Shown piece by piece: positions 28,542 to 36,485 of a DNA stretch of 64,000 bases. Made by a program: the position numbers and the translations under genes. A model generated the notes under the pieces. That model made no database searches. It had not been told where the DNA came from and was given only the letters and a program-made list of their open reading frames with translations. This DNA comes from Magnolia sinica (lineage: Eukaryota; Streptophyta; Magnoliopsida; Magnoliales; Magnoliaceae). The stretch lies in NCBI RefSeq assembly GCF_029962835.1, contig NC_080574.1, positions 27,192,001 through 27,256,000 on the forward strand. The letters run 5' to 3'. Numbering within the stretch: the first letter of the stretch is position 1; every line of letters starts with the position of its first letter.

Positions 28542-31500
28542 CTCATATAACATAAGCACATGATGGATTCCATCACCTCCATGGTTGGCACCACCATTGC
28601 CCTCAGCCCCACTCTTGAGTGTGCCACCATCATCATTGGTGCCACCTATATAATTAATATAGCTAATATTGGAAGAGTTACAAGTTGGCCGTCTGTCTCC
28701 ATTATCATCACCATCAACCATCTATGGCTGTGACTGTGAAGCCCTAGCTGCAGAATTCCACCACTCTCCATGTGACCATGTCCATGTCCAACATTCTTAG
28801 AAGAATATGTTGGCATTATCTAGCTAATAATAAATGTAATGTATCCTCATGTCACTGGTGCATTAATTTAATGGCCTTTTGACGATGGTTACAGCTTGCA
28901 ACCATGTAAAGTATAAAAAGCTATGACAATTCAAAACAGCCATTTCCTTGGTCCGTGCAACATCGCATCTCAGTCATTTTTGTTCTCATGGTGATGCTGA
29001 CCTGACTTCCAAGTTCGCATTTTTTCCAGGAAGCTACTTGATTGATTTATCTATTTTTATTTTTTAATTTCTGTCATGAGGTCTTACTTGTGTTTGTCTC
29101 CTGTTGCAGGGACCTGAGATTCGGACTGGCTTCCTAAAGGATGCAAAACCGATCCAATTAAAGGAGGGTCAGGAAATAACAGTTACTACTGACTACGACA
29201 TTAAGGGTGACGTTAACATGATTTCTATGAGTTACAAGAAGCTTGCTGTAGACTTGAAGCCTGGAAATACCATCTTGTGTGCGGATGGTACCATTACTCT
29301 CACTGTTTTGTCTTGTGACCCGGCTTCTGGAACTGTGAGGTGCCGTTGTGAGAACACTGCAGTCCTGGGTGAGAGGAAGAACGTCAATCTTCCAGGCATC
29401 GTGGTGGATCTCCCCACACTCACAGAGAAGGATAAGGAGGACATCTTAGGGTGGGGCGTGCCCAACAATATTGATTTGATTGCTCTGTCATTCGTGCGCA
29501 AGGGATCAGATCTTGTTAACGTGCGCCAGGTTCTTGGGCCGCATGCAAAGCGCATACAGTTGATGTCCAAGGTTTGTTATGACATCCTCTAAATATTTCG
29601 TCATGTGATTCTTCTGGTTCATGGTACTGTGCTGGCACTTATATATCATACATATGTTCTCTCTTTGCATGTTAACATGTTCAATTGTGCACTGCATGCA
29701 ATTACATAGGTTGGTAAATCAATGTTTCAGCCACTACCACTATTTTCTTTATGATGAAATATGCACACAGAAGCAAAACGTGTGGGTTTGCATGCGAGTG
29801 TATGCCATGCAGAATCATGCATGTTCTCTCTCCCATTGCATGTTCACATCATTTTTGGGCTGATTTTGCAACAGGGTTCTTAACTGGAGAAACACAACCT
29901 CCATGCATGATTATCCTCTGGGTAGGTCTGTTGATGGGTACCTGGACCTGTGGCTACCTGATGGACCCAACCCGATTTTAACCAGTCCGGGTCCAATTTT
30001 TTGGACCTGCAGCTACCTGATGGACCCCAACCCAATTTTAATGAGTCTGGGTCCAATATTTTGGACCTGTCAAGTAACTGGATTGGGTTTGGATTTCAGC
30101 CTTTGGGACCCAATTAAAATCAAGTTGGCTCGGGTCAAGTTGTGTCCGGATCAGGTCAGGTCCAGTGTTCGAAGTATCAGTATCGCTACAAGTTTTGCTT
30201 GCTAGGGATACAGAAACAATATCGATATCGCCGATAATATCGTTGATAACCGGAAATGCGGGGAAACAAAGAAAAAACAGTGGAATTTTCAGCGAAACTT
30301 CAGGAGATGTTAAAATATACATATTTGCATATTTAGAAATAAAAAATGAAAAAAGAATGCATACATGACAAGTTTCCATTTAATGGGGCCTTAAAAGCAT
30401 GTGTTGTTGTAAGAAATCAGTCCAACCATCCCCTCTGGCCTATTTAATCATCCAACCTTCCATCTAAACATCCATCGATATTGCAAAATATCACCAACAC
30501 ATGATATTTCACCAAGAAATCATCAACAATTGTAAAGGAAACGAAATATTGTGGTCTCAATATCTCGCATGTTGCAACATCAATAATATCGAGATATTAT
30601 CAATACTATCAATGCCAAATTGAACGCTACATACAACCATGTGCCCATGAAAAAAAAAAATTGATTTTTTTTTTTCTAGTAAACAAAATTTTGATGATGT
30701 CAATATGTTGGCGATATTATTAAAATATCATCAATACACTTATGATACAAGCATTACCTAGAATTTACATAGTCGAAAATATTGGCGATACATTGGCAAT
30801 ATTGATGCATTGGCAATACAAACGACACTTAGAATTTACACGGTTGAAAATATTGACGATTACATTAGCGATACTGATACGTTGGCGATACTTAGCAATA
30901 CATTGCTAATACCTGAAATTTCTGATACTACCAGCGGTATCGGTATCCCTACCAGTGGTATTGGTATCGTTGAGCTAGAGATAAAGATAATATTGGAGAT
31001 ATTTGATAATATCGGAGATAATTCGAACACTGGTCAGGTCCAATTAATTTTAATGGTGATGTTATGCATGTTAAATATACATTGTTTATTCTAGCAATGG
31101 AATAGGGCCCCCATTTACAGACCATGCATGTGTCAAAATGGCACATGTGTGTGATCTAAAGCCATCTATATAAATACTCTATGTTGATCCAAACCAACTA
31201 GACCTAGATCTAAGGACGTGATCGGGTCCAGGGCTGGGTCTTCAAGAACATGACCCTGACCCAGCAGGACCAGAACCCGGTTAGCCAGTTACAGGTACTC
31301 TAGGGCCCAACCCGAACCCAACCTGTTGACAGACCTACCTCTGGGTGTGGGATGTGTTTGCCATTCATGCACGTGAATGCATTCAGCTGATTAGCTCCAG
31401 CAATCACTTGCCCACGTATGTATATAGATGTTTGTGTCAATGCATCATGTGCATATGTAAATGTGTGTGCGTGTGCTTATGCAACAAAGGTCCTGTGACA

Positions 31501-32540
31501 TTACTTTAATGTTTGCTGCTGTAATAACAAAAAATTGTGTTGTTGAAGAATCTGTATTCTACCGTCGTTTCATACAGTTCTAATGATCTATAAACTTGTG
31601 ATAGCTCCACGCTTTCTTTCTTTTTTTCATGTTTGTAGCTTGCTTTAATCAGCATCATTCTAAAGCCTTATTTAGGGAAGTTCTTTTAACAGATCATCAT
31701 TTTGTTTCGTGGTGTTTGAATATGAAGGTTGAGAACCAGGAGGGTGTAATAAACTTTGATGAAATCCTACGGGAGACAGACTCTTTCATGGTTGCTCGAG
31801 GTGACCTTGGAATGGAGATCCCTGTTGAGAAGATCTTCCTTGCCCAGAAGATGATGATCTACAAATGTAACCTAGTAGGCAAGCCTGTTGTCACCGCCAC
31901 CCAGATGCTTGAATCCATGATCAAGTCCCCTCGTCCGACACGTGCGGAGGCTACCGATGTTGCCAATGCTGTCCTTGATGGCACCGACTGCGTCATGCTC
32001 AGTGGTGAGAGTGCAGCTGGGGCATACCCAGAGCTTGCTGTCAAGATCATGGCTCGTATCTGCATCGAGGCAGAGTCCTCCCTCGACTATGGGGCCATCT
32101 TCAAGGAGATGATACGGTCAACACCACTGCCCATGAGCCCACTGGAGAGCCTCGCCTCCTCAGCCGTCCGTACAGCCAACAAGGCCAGGGCCAAGCTCAT
32201 TGTCGTGCTGACGCGTGGTGGCACCACGGCCAAACTTGTGGCCAAGTACCGACCCGCTGTGCCTATACTCTCGGTAGTGGTCCCCATCTTAACGACAGAC
32301 TCGTTTGATTGGATGATCAGCGATGAGACGCCAGCGAGGCACAGCCTGATTTACCGGGGCCTGATTCCGCTGCTAGCAGAAGGCTCCGCCAAGGCCACTG
32401 ATGCAGAGTCAACAGAGGTGATCTTGGATGCCGCCCTCAAGTCTGCAACTTTGAGGGGTTTGTGCAAGCCAGGTGATGCAGTCGTGGTGCTGCACCGCAT
32501 AGGTGCTGCTTCGGTCATCAAAATTTGCTTGGTGAAATGA
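4723..32540 (+). CDS. Cytosolic pyruvate kinase (three coding exons)
   Basis: It converts phosphoenolpyruvate and ADP to pyruvate and ATP, the last step of glycolysis. Exons 4723-4980, 29110-29571 and 31728-32540 join in phase 0 to give 510 residues, the usual length for plant cytosolic isoforms, and there is no transit peptide. Visible landmarks: CTLGPASR (26-33), RFNFSHG (50-56; K+ ligands N52, S54), LDTKGPEIRTG (83-93; D84, T85, with E89 typical of K+-dependent enzymes), the catalytic Lys K240 in MSKVENQEG, metal ligands E242 and D266 (ARGDLGME), and TATQMLESM plus [14 protein letters not shown]. It ends ...[13 protein letters not shown], typical of this clade. The start has G at -3 and +4. 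Introns are 24,129 and 2,156 bp, both full of transposons, yet all three exons are intact. Confidence 0.96.
5243..6113. mobile_element. PIF/Harbinger-like non-autonomous element
   Basis: The ends are inverted repeats: left GGGCTCATTTGGTAGCTTG, right complement GGGTGCATTTGGCAATGTG. They are flanked by a 3-bp duplication TAT (5240-5242, 6114-6116). The interior has (GA)-rich stretches and no transposase. It is a homologue, in opposite orientation, of the element at 8788-9448, sharing for example the segment around TGCAATGGTCACC and its complement. Open frames in the GA-rich part are compositional artefacts. Confidence 0.75.
6117..7000. other. Intronic DNA without a recognised feature
   Basis: No coding sequence was identified. 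A short segment, 6341-6475, has loosely inverted ends (CAAGGGTTTAAGACT and complement CAAGGTTTGATGACC) and a TCGAGTCAAC-like interior. This resembles the hAT-like elements elsewhere in the window, but the flanks match at only about five of eight positions. Confidence 0.4.
7001..7480 (+). mobile_element. Ty1/copia fossil: RNase H end plus LTR start
   Basis: Translation of 7014-7292 gives the end of a copia RNase H domain ([45 protein letters not shown]). A purine tract GAGGGGGAG follows at 7370-7378, after which TGTAAGGAATATG at 7379 is the likely start of the 3' LTR. The right end of the LTR was not resolved. It is an old broken copy that retains only the 3' part. Confidence 0.8.
7481..8787. 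other. Intronic DNA with AT-rich debris
   Basis: No gene. It contains a short (TA)n run at 7741-7754 and a small inverted pair around 7790-7820 (ATGAAATTTCATTTCAT). Positions 8195-8270 repeat 9085-9160 almost base for base (GGGGTTTTCC...AACTATAAAATTAGTGGG), so this is a detached fragment of the Harbinger-like family at 8788-9448. Confidence 0.5.
8788..9448. mobile_element. PIF/Harbinger-like non-autonomous element (TTA TSD)
   Basis: The ends are left GGGTGTGTTTGGTGAGG and right complement GGGCTCGTTTGGTAGC. They are flanked by TTA (8785-8787 and 9449-9451), the 3-bp duplication characteristic of PIF/Harbinger. It is 661 bp and has no transposase. Its sequence is related in inverted orientation to 5243-6113. 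Confidence 0.85.
9452..13398. other. Intronic DNA, possible solo-LTR remnant near 9.9-10.5 kb
   Basis: No coding region is recognised. Positions 10200-10265 have a TATA-like CTTATAAATAGGCAA followed by TGAATAAAATTC. This promoter plus polyadenylation pairing is often seen in LTRs, but no boundaries or duplication were found. A telomere-like CCCTAACCCTAACCCTAG sits at 10732-10749. A tandem duplication of about 36 bp (GCCTATGCATGTGGG...AGTAAACCTC) lies at 12804-12875. Confidence 0.4.
13407..13724. mobile_element. hAT-like MITE (8-bp TSD)
   Basis: The 318-bp element has inverted ends TAGTGTTGCAACTTGGG and, complemented, TAGGGCTGTAACTTGGG. A perfect 8-bp duplication GGGTGCAG flanks it (13399-13406, 13725-13732), which is diagnostic of hAT. 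The interior is built from short repeats of ACCCAACC/TGACC type. No coding capacity. Confidence 0.9.
13815..15628. other. Possible LTR-derived sequence
   Basis: The stretch opens with TTTGTCACGCCCCAGAC at about 13818. TGTCACGCCCC-type beginnings are common at LTR edges of plant Ty3/gypsy elements. No internal protein region and no second LTR were found beside it, so this is only a suggestion of an old LTR. A 41-bp tandem repeat lies inside (14273-14396). From about 15590 it passes into the CCTCAT...CAC tandem array. Confidence 0.3.
14273..14396 (+). repeat. 41-bp tandem repeat, three copies
   Basis: The unit begins GCATGAATG and ends ATGCGATGCAAG, with a variable middle (CTATCAGCC / TAATCGGCC / CTGTCAGCC). 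The three units are arranged head to tail with few differences. Confidence 0.8.
15637..16682. mobile_element. hAT-like element, 1.05 kb (8-bp TSD)
   Basis: Inverted ends TAGAGCTGGGCA and, complemented, TAGAGGTGGGCA. A perfect 8-bp duplication CTCATCAC lies at 15629-15636 and 16683-16690. Subterminal regions are packed with GGATCGG/CCGATCC words in both orientations. An uninterrupted (GA)n run lies at about 16326-16368. No transposase frame. It is inserted into the CCTCAT tandem array, so it is younger than that array. Confidence 0.9.
16691..16860 (+). repeat. 34-bp tandem array, about five copies
   Basis: The unit is AAGGGCCTCGTATACATCAC followed by ATTGGGCCTCACAC. Copies drift by a few bases. 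The same words occur left of the hAT insertion (15590-15636), showing that the array was split by it. Confidence 0.8.
16861..18095 (+). repeat. Tandem array built from Mutator-like element ends
   Basis: A loosely periodic array (about 55-65 bp) repeats the pattern TGGACGGTGTGGATATAAAA, CACATACATCA, GGTGGGTCCCACCGTCCA. The same string forms the right arm end of the Mutator-like hairpin family (e.g. 60245-60290), so the array looks like amplification of that arm. It is followed by (GA)n at about 18096-18132. Direct repeats of 29 bp (CCACCATTGATTGG...) lie at 18398-18426 and 18511-18539. Open frames here are artefacts of the repeat. Confidence 0.7.
18545..21599 (+). mobile_element. Ty3/gypsy chromovirus fossil (integrase end and 3' LTR)
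   Basis: In order: the linker before integrase ([14 protein letters not shown]), the zinc-binding region ending CDTCQRVK near 18905, the integrase core ([48 protein letters not shown]), the integrase C-terminal region ([29 protein letters not shown]), and a chromodomain-like tail (RILDRKEQ...[13 protein letters not shown]) to about 20030. A polypurine tract at 20144-20154 precedes TGTCAGGCCTGTG, the probable 3' LTR start at about 20156. The chromodomain points to the Tekay/Del-type chromoviruses. Only the 3' part is present. It is broken, with several breaks. A hAT element sits inside the LTR. Confidence 0.85.
20241..21014. mobile_element. hAT-like element inside the chromovirus LTR
   Basis: The 774-bp element has inverted ends TAGGGCTGTGCA and, complemented, TAAGGCTGTACA. 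A perfect 8-bp duplication CCTGTAGA flanks it (20233-20240, 21015-21022). The interior is dominated by GAGTCGAGCTCGAGC-type words and a (GA)n run at about 20605-20638. No transposase. It must be younger than the chromovirus. Confidence 0.9.
21600..21652. repeat. (TA)n microsatellite, LINE 3' tail
   Basis: An uninterrupted TA run directly abuts the 3' end of the minus-strand LINE, whose last bases contain an AATAAA (complement of 21661-21668). It is probably the degenerated tail of that insertion. Confidence 0.8.
21910..25368 (-). pseudogene. LINE ORF2 (endonuclease-reverse transcriptase), decayed
   Basis: The likely start at 25368 reads [12 protein letters not shown], the classic APE-endonuclease opening. 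Further landmarks: YGP...[11 protein letters not shown] (about 25045-24930), [10 protein letters not shown] and SNHCPILLE (about 24780-24670), and RT blocks [17 protein letters not shown] and [10 protein letters not shown]...DFRPISLIG (24060-23815). The catalytic block reads [12 protein letters not shown] (about 23345), where active elements have FADD. After it come SLPLYVGKP...LNTWRG, then RDFLWQGG...WVWRFFQE and a C-terminal segment with [13 protein letters not shown]. At least five frame changes separate these parts, so no protein can be made. Confidence 0.88.
25850..26500 (-). repeat. Tandem duplication in the LINE 5' region
   Basis: A segment starting ATGATCTTCAAGAGAGGG at 25855 recurs at 26153, an offset of 298 bp, with a few percent difference. 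Its end part, GGAGGGATGATAATCCCC to CACCCCAACC, occurs a third time from about 26415. The duplicate copies keep an open serine/proline-rich minus-strand frame (DYHPSSR...SLEDHLP). This could be part of ORF1 or repeated 5' promoter units. Confidence 0.75.
26520..26580. repeat. (TA)n microsatellite
   Basis: A TA/TG-interrupted run sits immediately at the LINE 5' boundary. Open frames of alternating Tyr/Ile here are artefacts. Confidence 0.9.
26581..27021. other. AT-rich intronic DNA, nothing recognised
   Basis: No frame, RNA or repeat signature was found. Confidence 0.5.
27022..27442 (-). mobile_element. Mutator-like hairpin MITE in intron 1
   Basis: It has the core of the family in reverse orientation: the loop reads GATGTTTGTGTTTCCTTTCATCC, the complement of the usual loop, flanked by arms with TTTTAGGGCATGA and GGTGTGGTCCACTTGGAG. 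Ends TAGAGAGGGCTATGTGGG and, complemented, TAGAGGTGCTCTGTGGG are inverted. No 9-bp duplication was found. It lies in a transcribed intron and should fold as a hairpin in pre-mRNA. Confidence 0.7.
27443..28470. other. Intronic DNA with scattered TIR-element pieces
   Basis: No gene. The segments TCAAGCCAATCTGTGACTCA and AGCTATACCAAGGGAAA occur in variant form twice (about 28005-28050 and 28150-28205). They resemble the interior of the element at 44317-44828, so this is probably an old copy of that family. Boundaries were not resolved. Confidence 0.4.
28471..28539. repeat. Compound (CT)n(TA)n microsatellite
   Basis: CT run at about 28471-28507, followed without a gap by a TA run to 28539. Confidence 0.95.
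28540..29109 (+). other. Last part of intron 1, splice acceptor
   Basis: No element is recognised. A Gly/Asn-rich minus-strand frame at 28721-28541 is low-complexity and unsupported. The pyrimidine-rich tract TTTTTATTTTTTAATTTCTG near 29052 and the acceptor CTCCTGTTGCAG end the intron. Confidence 0.5.
29110..29571 (+). CDS. Pyruvate kinase coding exon 2
   Basis: It encodes residues 87-240, from [10 protein letters not shown] to [10 protein letters not shown]: the B-domain cap and part of the barrel ([10 protein letters not shown] 173-182, [14 protein letters not shown] 207-220). The final codon is the catalytic lysine K240. It is phase 0 at both ends, 154 codons. Confidence 0.97.
29923..31337. 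mobile_element. hAT-like element, outer (8-bp TSD)
   Basis: Inverted ends TAGGTCTGTTGATGGG and, complemented, TAGGTCTGTCAACAGG. A perfect 8-bp duplication CCTCTGGG lies at 29915-29922 and 31338-31345. Without the inner insertion the element is about 540 bp. Subterminal words are of GGACCC/GGGTCC type. Confidence 0.9.
30163..31032. mobile_element. hAT-like element, inner (8-bp TSD)
   Basis: Inverted ends CAGTGTTCGAAGTATC and, complemented, CAGTGTTCGAATTATC. An 8-bp duplication GTCAGGTC lies at 30155-30162 and 31033-31040. The interior is rich in GATATCG/CGATATT words (many short inverted repeats). No transposase. It inserted into the outer hAT after that element had landed. Confidence 0.9.
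31728..32540 (+). CDS. Pyruvate kinase coding exon 3 with stop
   Basis: It encodes residues 241-510, from [10 protein letters not shown] to SVIKICLVK, followed by TGA at 32538-32540. It carries the metal ligands, [13 protein letters not shown], the [13 protein letters not shown] helix, GESAAGAYP and the C-domain ([20 protein letters not shown]). Confidence 0.97.
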   Translation, partial: VENQEGVINFDEILRETDSFMVARGDLGMEIPVEKIFLAQKMMIYKCNLVGKPVVTATQMLESMIKSPRPTRAEATDVANAVLDGTDCVMLSGESAAGAYPELAVKIMARICIEAESSLDYGAIFKEMIRSTPLPMSPLESLASSAVRTANKARAKLIVVLTRGGTTAKLVAKYRPAVPILSVVVPILTTDSFDWMISDETPARHSLIYRGLIPLLAEGSAKATDAESTEVILDAALKSATLRGLCKPGDAVVVLHRIGAASVIKICLVK

Positions 32541-33919
32541 ATGATGGATTAGCCTCAAGAGAGACTATGGCCTGCCTCCATCATCTCTTCCTTGTGCTTT
32601 CATTATGAGTTTTCCAGTCCTTGGAAGGATATTCTACTTGTCTGGAGTCCTAGTTGTATCTTTCTCTTTCAACTCAGTTTGTATCTTGGTACTATGGTGG
32701 AATTTCTTAAGTTGCTGATTTTTCATTTTTGCATGAATCTGGTTTTGAAATGGTGTTTTGTTAGTTGAATGTATCATTGTTGATGCTTGTTCCTGCAGAT
32801 TACAACATTGCAAATATTAAACGTACAAAAATTTAGGTTGGTTTGGTTTGGAGGTGTGAGAAGAAAATGCTTACCGCAATACCATAAAAAACGCAATGTT
32901 TGGACTTTGAAAGGACATCAACATACAGGCGCAGCAAGTAATCATATGCAGCATCAGAGGTTATTTTCATGGAGGTATACTATCCCAGGCGATGCAAATT
33001 GCCCCTAAAGATGTAGCTTGTTGAAGTTAAAAACATTGGTTTAACACTTGCTGGCTCGAGTCATAACTTAGCCGAGTCAACCTGATGGGGAGATTTCGAG
33101 CCGAGTCTTTAGGAAACTTGGTTCTGGTAGAGGAGTTCGGTGTCGAACCCTCAACCTCTCATCCACTAGCGTACAGCCCCAACCAGCAAGGTACACAAAC
33201 CTTTGTTTTCTTGTTTCTAATGTTTTAATACTTTTAGGTGTAATTGTTTTAAATATATTTTTATTATTAAAAGTCTTGATTTATGTCTTTTCTCTTGAAT
33301 TGAGTATTCAAGTCGACCCGACCTGGATCAACATCTAGTTGAGTCTTGAGTTTTCAGGTTTCTAAACTATGGTTAAAAACTATTGACTACACTAGTACTC
33401 GGAGTCCTTTCTTCTGTTTAATCGTGTACTGAAACCCCATTTGCATCCTTTTACAGATCCTTGCTTCTGCAAAGTAAACTGGATGGACATTCTCATGCAT
33501 CCCAACTACCATCTATCCGATCAGCAGTGATCCCTCTGATCCGATGGCTCCCAAGTGAGAATGTATGGGACTTTTGATAGAATGGACCCTCTGACTTACT
33601 CTCTCCAGTGACATGTGGTGTGGAATTGTAGGTTGTATGCTGTGATTGACTGGCACTGTGAGACTAATTGCCTACATGCAAGGGTGGATGCTTTGTGGCT
33701 TGTGATTGCCACATGTTGGATGAGCAGTATAAATTCTCTGTTTTCATTGATTCTTGTGTTAGTGTATGGTCTTAGATTCACATGTGTTGCAGTATATCAG
33801 AGTGTGAGAGTACATACGGATTCAGTCATCCTACCATCCACTGCCATATCTTTGGAGATGATGGTGTATCTTTTTTTATATTGATGAAAGTTATCCAACT
33901 CCCAAAGTGTAGCCAGATG
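32541..33919 (+). other. Pyruvate kinase 3' UTR and intergenic DNA
   Basis: The transcript end is not marked by a canonical AATAAA. T-rich sequence to about 32800 is the likely 3' UTR. At 33115-33185 a GGTGTCGAACCCTCAACC segment resembles an antisense tRNA/SINE B-box region, but no full element is evident. Short GAGTCAACCTGA words at 33060-33110 recall hAT subterminal sequence. Confidence 0.45.
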
Positions 33920-34069
33920 TGTTAGAATTATATGCCCAATATTGTGGAAGAGCAATGAAAAGTCACATCCAATTGCAAGAAGAACACACTTGAGAGAAAT
34001 TAAGTTTATGAGCACAATTTTGCACAGACAATGTTAACACACCCTTATAAATAAATCCTAACGAATTTG

Positions 34070-34196
34070 CACCTATTGCCATGCCTTAGTGGTAGATTCA
34101 CAATAGTTTCAACATGAGGTCTCGGGTTCGAGCATCCATTGTGGTGCGAGTGTGCGAGCGTGTGGGGGTGTGAGTGCGTGTGAAAAAAAAATAAAA
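34070..34196 (+). mobile_element. tRNA-derived SINE, copy 1
   Basis: It contains CTTAGTGGTAGATTCACA (A-box region), GTTTCAACATGAGGTC, and the B box GGTTCGAGCATCC, then a GTG-rich tail ending in an A-rich run. The layout and words match the SINE at 46305-46471. The left boundary is approximate and the target duplication is weak. It lies within the LTR of copia fossil A, so it is younger. Confidence 0.65.
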
Positions 34197-36093
34197 TCTG
34201 AAGGAACTTTGTAGGAACGTTCTAGAGCATTTATTACTCATCACAATGGACTTTTATAGAGGTATTTATGGTCGTTAAAATTTCTACCATTTATTCTCTT
34301 GACAATTCCAAATATTAGAGGATGTTAATTTTATCCTTTTATAGAGACTTCTACCATATTATAAAAATGCCCTTGTAACAAAAGACTAAAATGCCCCTGT
34401 ATAAAAGAGAAAATAATGAAAATGCTACTCTCTGTTAGCACAAAACTTTAACACTCCCCCTTTGTACTAACATGAGGTACCACACCTAACCATGTCCAAA
34501 ATTCGTAAAATTTAGCTTTCGGTAGCCCCTCCGTGAATATGTCTGTCACTTAGTCTTTGATACATGCACTGATCAACTTGGATCTCATTTCCATGCATTC
34601 TCATGAATGAAGTGATGATGAACTTCTATGTCCTTTGTTCTTGTATGAAAAAACTGGGTTTGAAACTAGTCAAATTGCACTTTGATTATCACAGGATATC
34701 TCCACCATTTCTTCAATAGCATGAAAAATATCTACAATGAGCCTTTGCAACCGTGTACACTCTTCAGCATCCAAAGCCATGGCCATAAATTCGGCTTTTG
34801 TACCAAATAATGCATCGTTGCTTGCTTCTTACCACACCATGATATAGCTGCCGTTCTCACATAAAAGTAGGTTACTGAGTACTTAGATCAACCACCCAAT
34901 CTGCATTTGTGAAGCCGTGAAGTACAAAATCAGTATTTTTCTTGTATAACAAGTCATAATTACAAGTACTTCTCAGTTCTCACATACCGAAGATATCTTT
35001 TAATAACATTAATATGAGATTTTCATGGTTTTGCATGAATTGGCTAATAACCCCGACAACATATGAGATGTCCGGTCTAGTGATAGTGAGATAAATAAAG
35101 CTTCCCTACCATCATCCTAAACATAATAGCATTCTTGAGTTCCTTTCCTTCATTTGCCTTGAGCTTGTGATTTTGTTTAATCAGAGCCATTGATAGCTTG
35201 CATTTTTCTGTGCCAAACTTCTTGACCATCTTCTCCGCATGATGCTTTTTGAGTCATAAATAATCCTTCTTTGCACCTTTTCACCTTAAGATCAAGAAAT
35301 TGTTTTAACTTCCAAAGGTCTTTCATCTCAAATCAAATTGAGAATTTTTTATGAAGCCTTTTAGATTCTTGAACATTGTTTTTAGTGACTCTCATATCAT
35401 CCACATACAAGAGTACTATGGCATGCTTATTTTCGTCAATCTTAGTAAACATGCTAGAGTTTGAACTTGCTACCATACCATACCATTCTCTAGCAGCTTG
35501 CTTAAGTCCATGGGGCGCATTCTTGAGCGTGCATACATGATTTGGATACTTTTTCAACCTAAATCTGGATAGTTGCTTCATGTAGATCTCACAATCTATT
35601 TAATTGTAAAGGAGATCATTCTTCACATCTAATTGCCAAAGTTTCCTACTGATGCATGCTGCAAGTGAGATAATGGTCTGAACCGTCATCATTTTAGCTA
35701 CTTTGCTAAATGTCTCAACCCATAGCGTTGTGAGAATCCCTGTGCCATGGGCCTTTTTTGGATTTTGCTTCGTAACCCCACTTGCATGAGATGGGTTTAG
35801 CATCCACTGGCATACCAACTAAATTCCACGTTTCATTCTTGGTTAGTGTCGTAATTTCTTCTTTCATTGCAAATTCCTGCTCTAGGATCCCTTTAATTTC
35901 TTCATATGATACCGGTTTTTCATCATCTATTGGCCTTGCAAGAAAACAAGGAACAGTATTAACAAAATTCTCATAATCATTTCTATACCTTATCAGTACC
36001 TTTCTTTCCCACCTTCACAAAGTTGGTCGATCTTCATTCTCTTGGGTCGAGTCATTTATTTCTTTGTTCTTCTTGAGTTGGTCATTTCTTTTA

Positions 36094-36485
36094 AGACCTG
36101 TTTGGATAGGATGCAAACTGGGAATGCGATCAGCTTGCACCTGTTTGGGAAGCAATGGTGTTGCAACAAAGTTTGAATATGCTTTTCCTTTCTCAACAAG
36201 TGACTACAACTATTTTTTTAAAATTTCAAATGGAGGGAAAAGAATATGCCTCTGATTTGACATTTTAATGACGAGTTTGGAGGGAAAAAGGATTCCCTTT
36301 ATATGATTTCAATCCAAACAGTTGCCAATGTAAAGGAAAAGCATTTTCTGGGACTTTTCTTTAATAAAACAAACACATGCAAATGATTTGCTTCCCCTAA
36401 TGCTGATGTCAATTTACATCCTGCTTATGTCACGTTTTTGTCTTCCCTTATGTTCCCCTAGTTTACCTTCAATCGAAACAGGCCC
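36094..36485. mobile_element. Harbinger-like MITE inside copia fossil A
   Basis: Inverted ends AGACCTGTTTGGAT and, complemented, GGGCCTGTTTCGAT, the Tourist-type terminus. About 390 bp, no coding capacity. The 3-bp flanks (TTA / ATA) do not match exactly, so boundaries may be off by a base or two. Confidence 0.6.

Larger units (their letters stand above)
4981..29109 (+). other. 24.1-kb intron 1 of pyruvate kinase
   Basis: Donor GTTCAA at 4981; acceptor TCTCCTGTTGCAG at 29097-29109. The intron accumulated at least a dozen insertions: Harbinger elements, a copia fossil, hAT elements, tandem arrays, a chromovirus fossil with LTR, a LINE, and a Mutator-like hairpin element. The assignment rests on exons 1 and 2 being consecutive parts of one conserved protein with matching phase. 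A transcript read across 4980/29110 would settle it. Confidence 0.85.
29572..31727 (+). other. Intron 2 of pyruvate kinase with nested hAT insertions
   Basis: Donor AAG|GTTTGT; acceptor TTTGAATATGAAG|GTTGAG. The acceptor has a poor pyrimidine tract but is fixed by the conserved SK|VENQEG junction. About two thirds of the intron is one hAT element with another inside. Confidence 0.9.

Noticed and set aside
28506-28721. Gly/Asn-rich minus-strand frame
   Set aside because: Starts in a (TA)n run, low complexity, no conserved motif.
29232-29570. Long minus-strand frame opposite pyruvate kinase exon 2
   Set aside because: Antisense shadow of a conserved exon; no similarity expected or seen.
31859-32287. 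Minus-strand frames opposite pyruvate kinase exon 3
   Set aside because: Shadow frames of a conserved coding exon.
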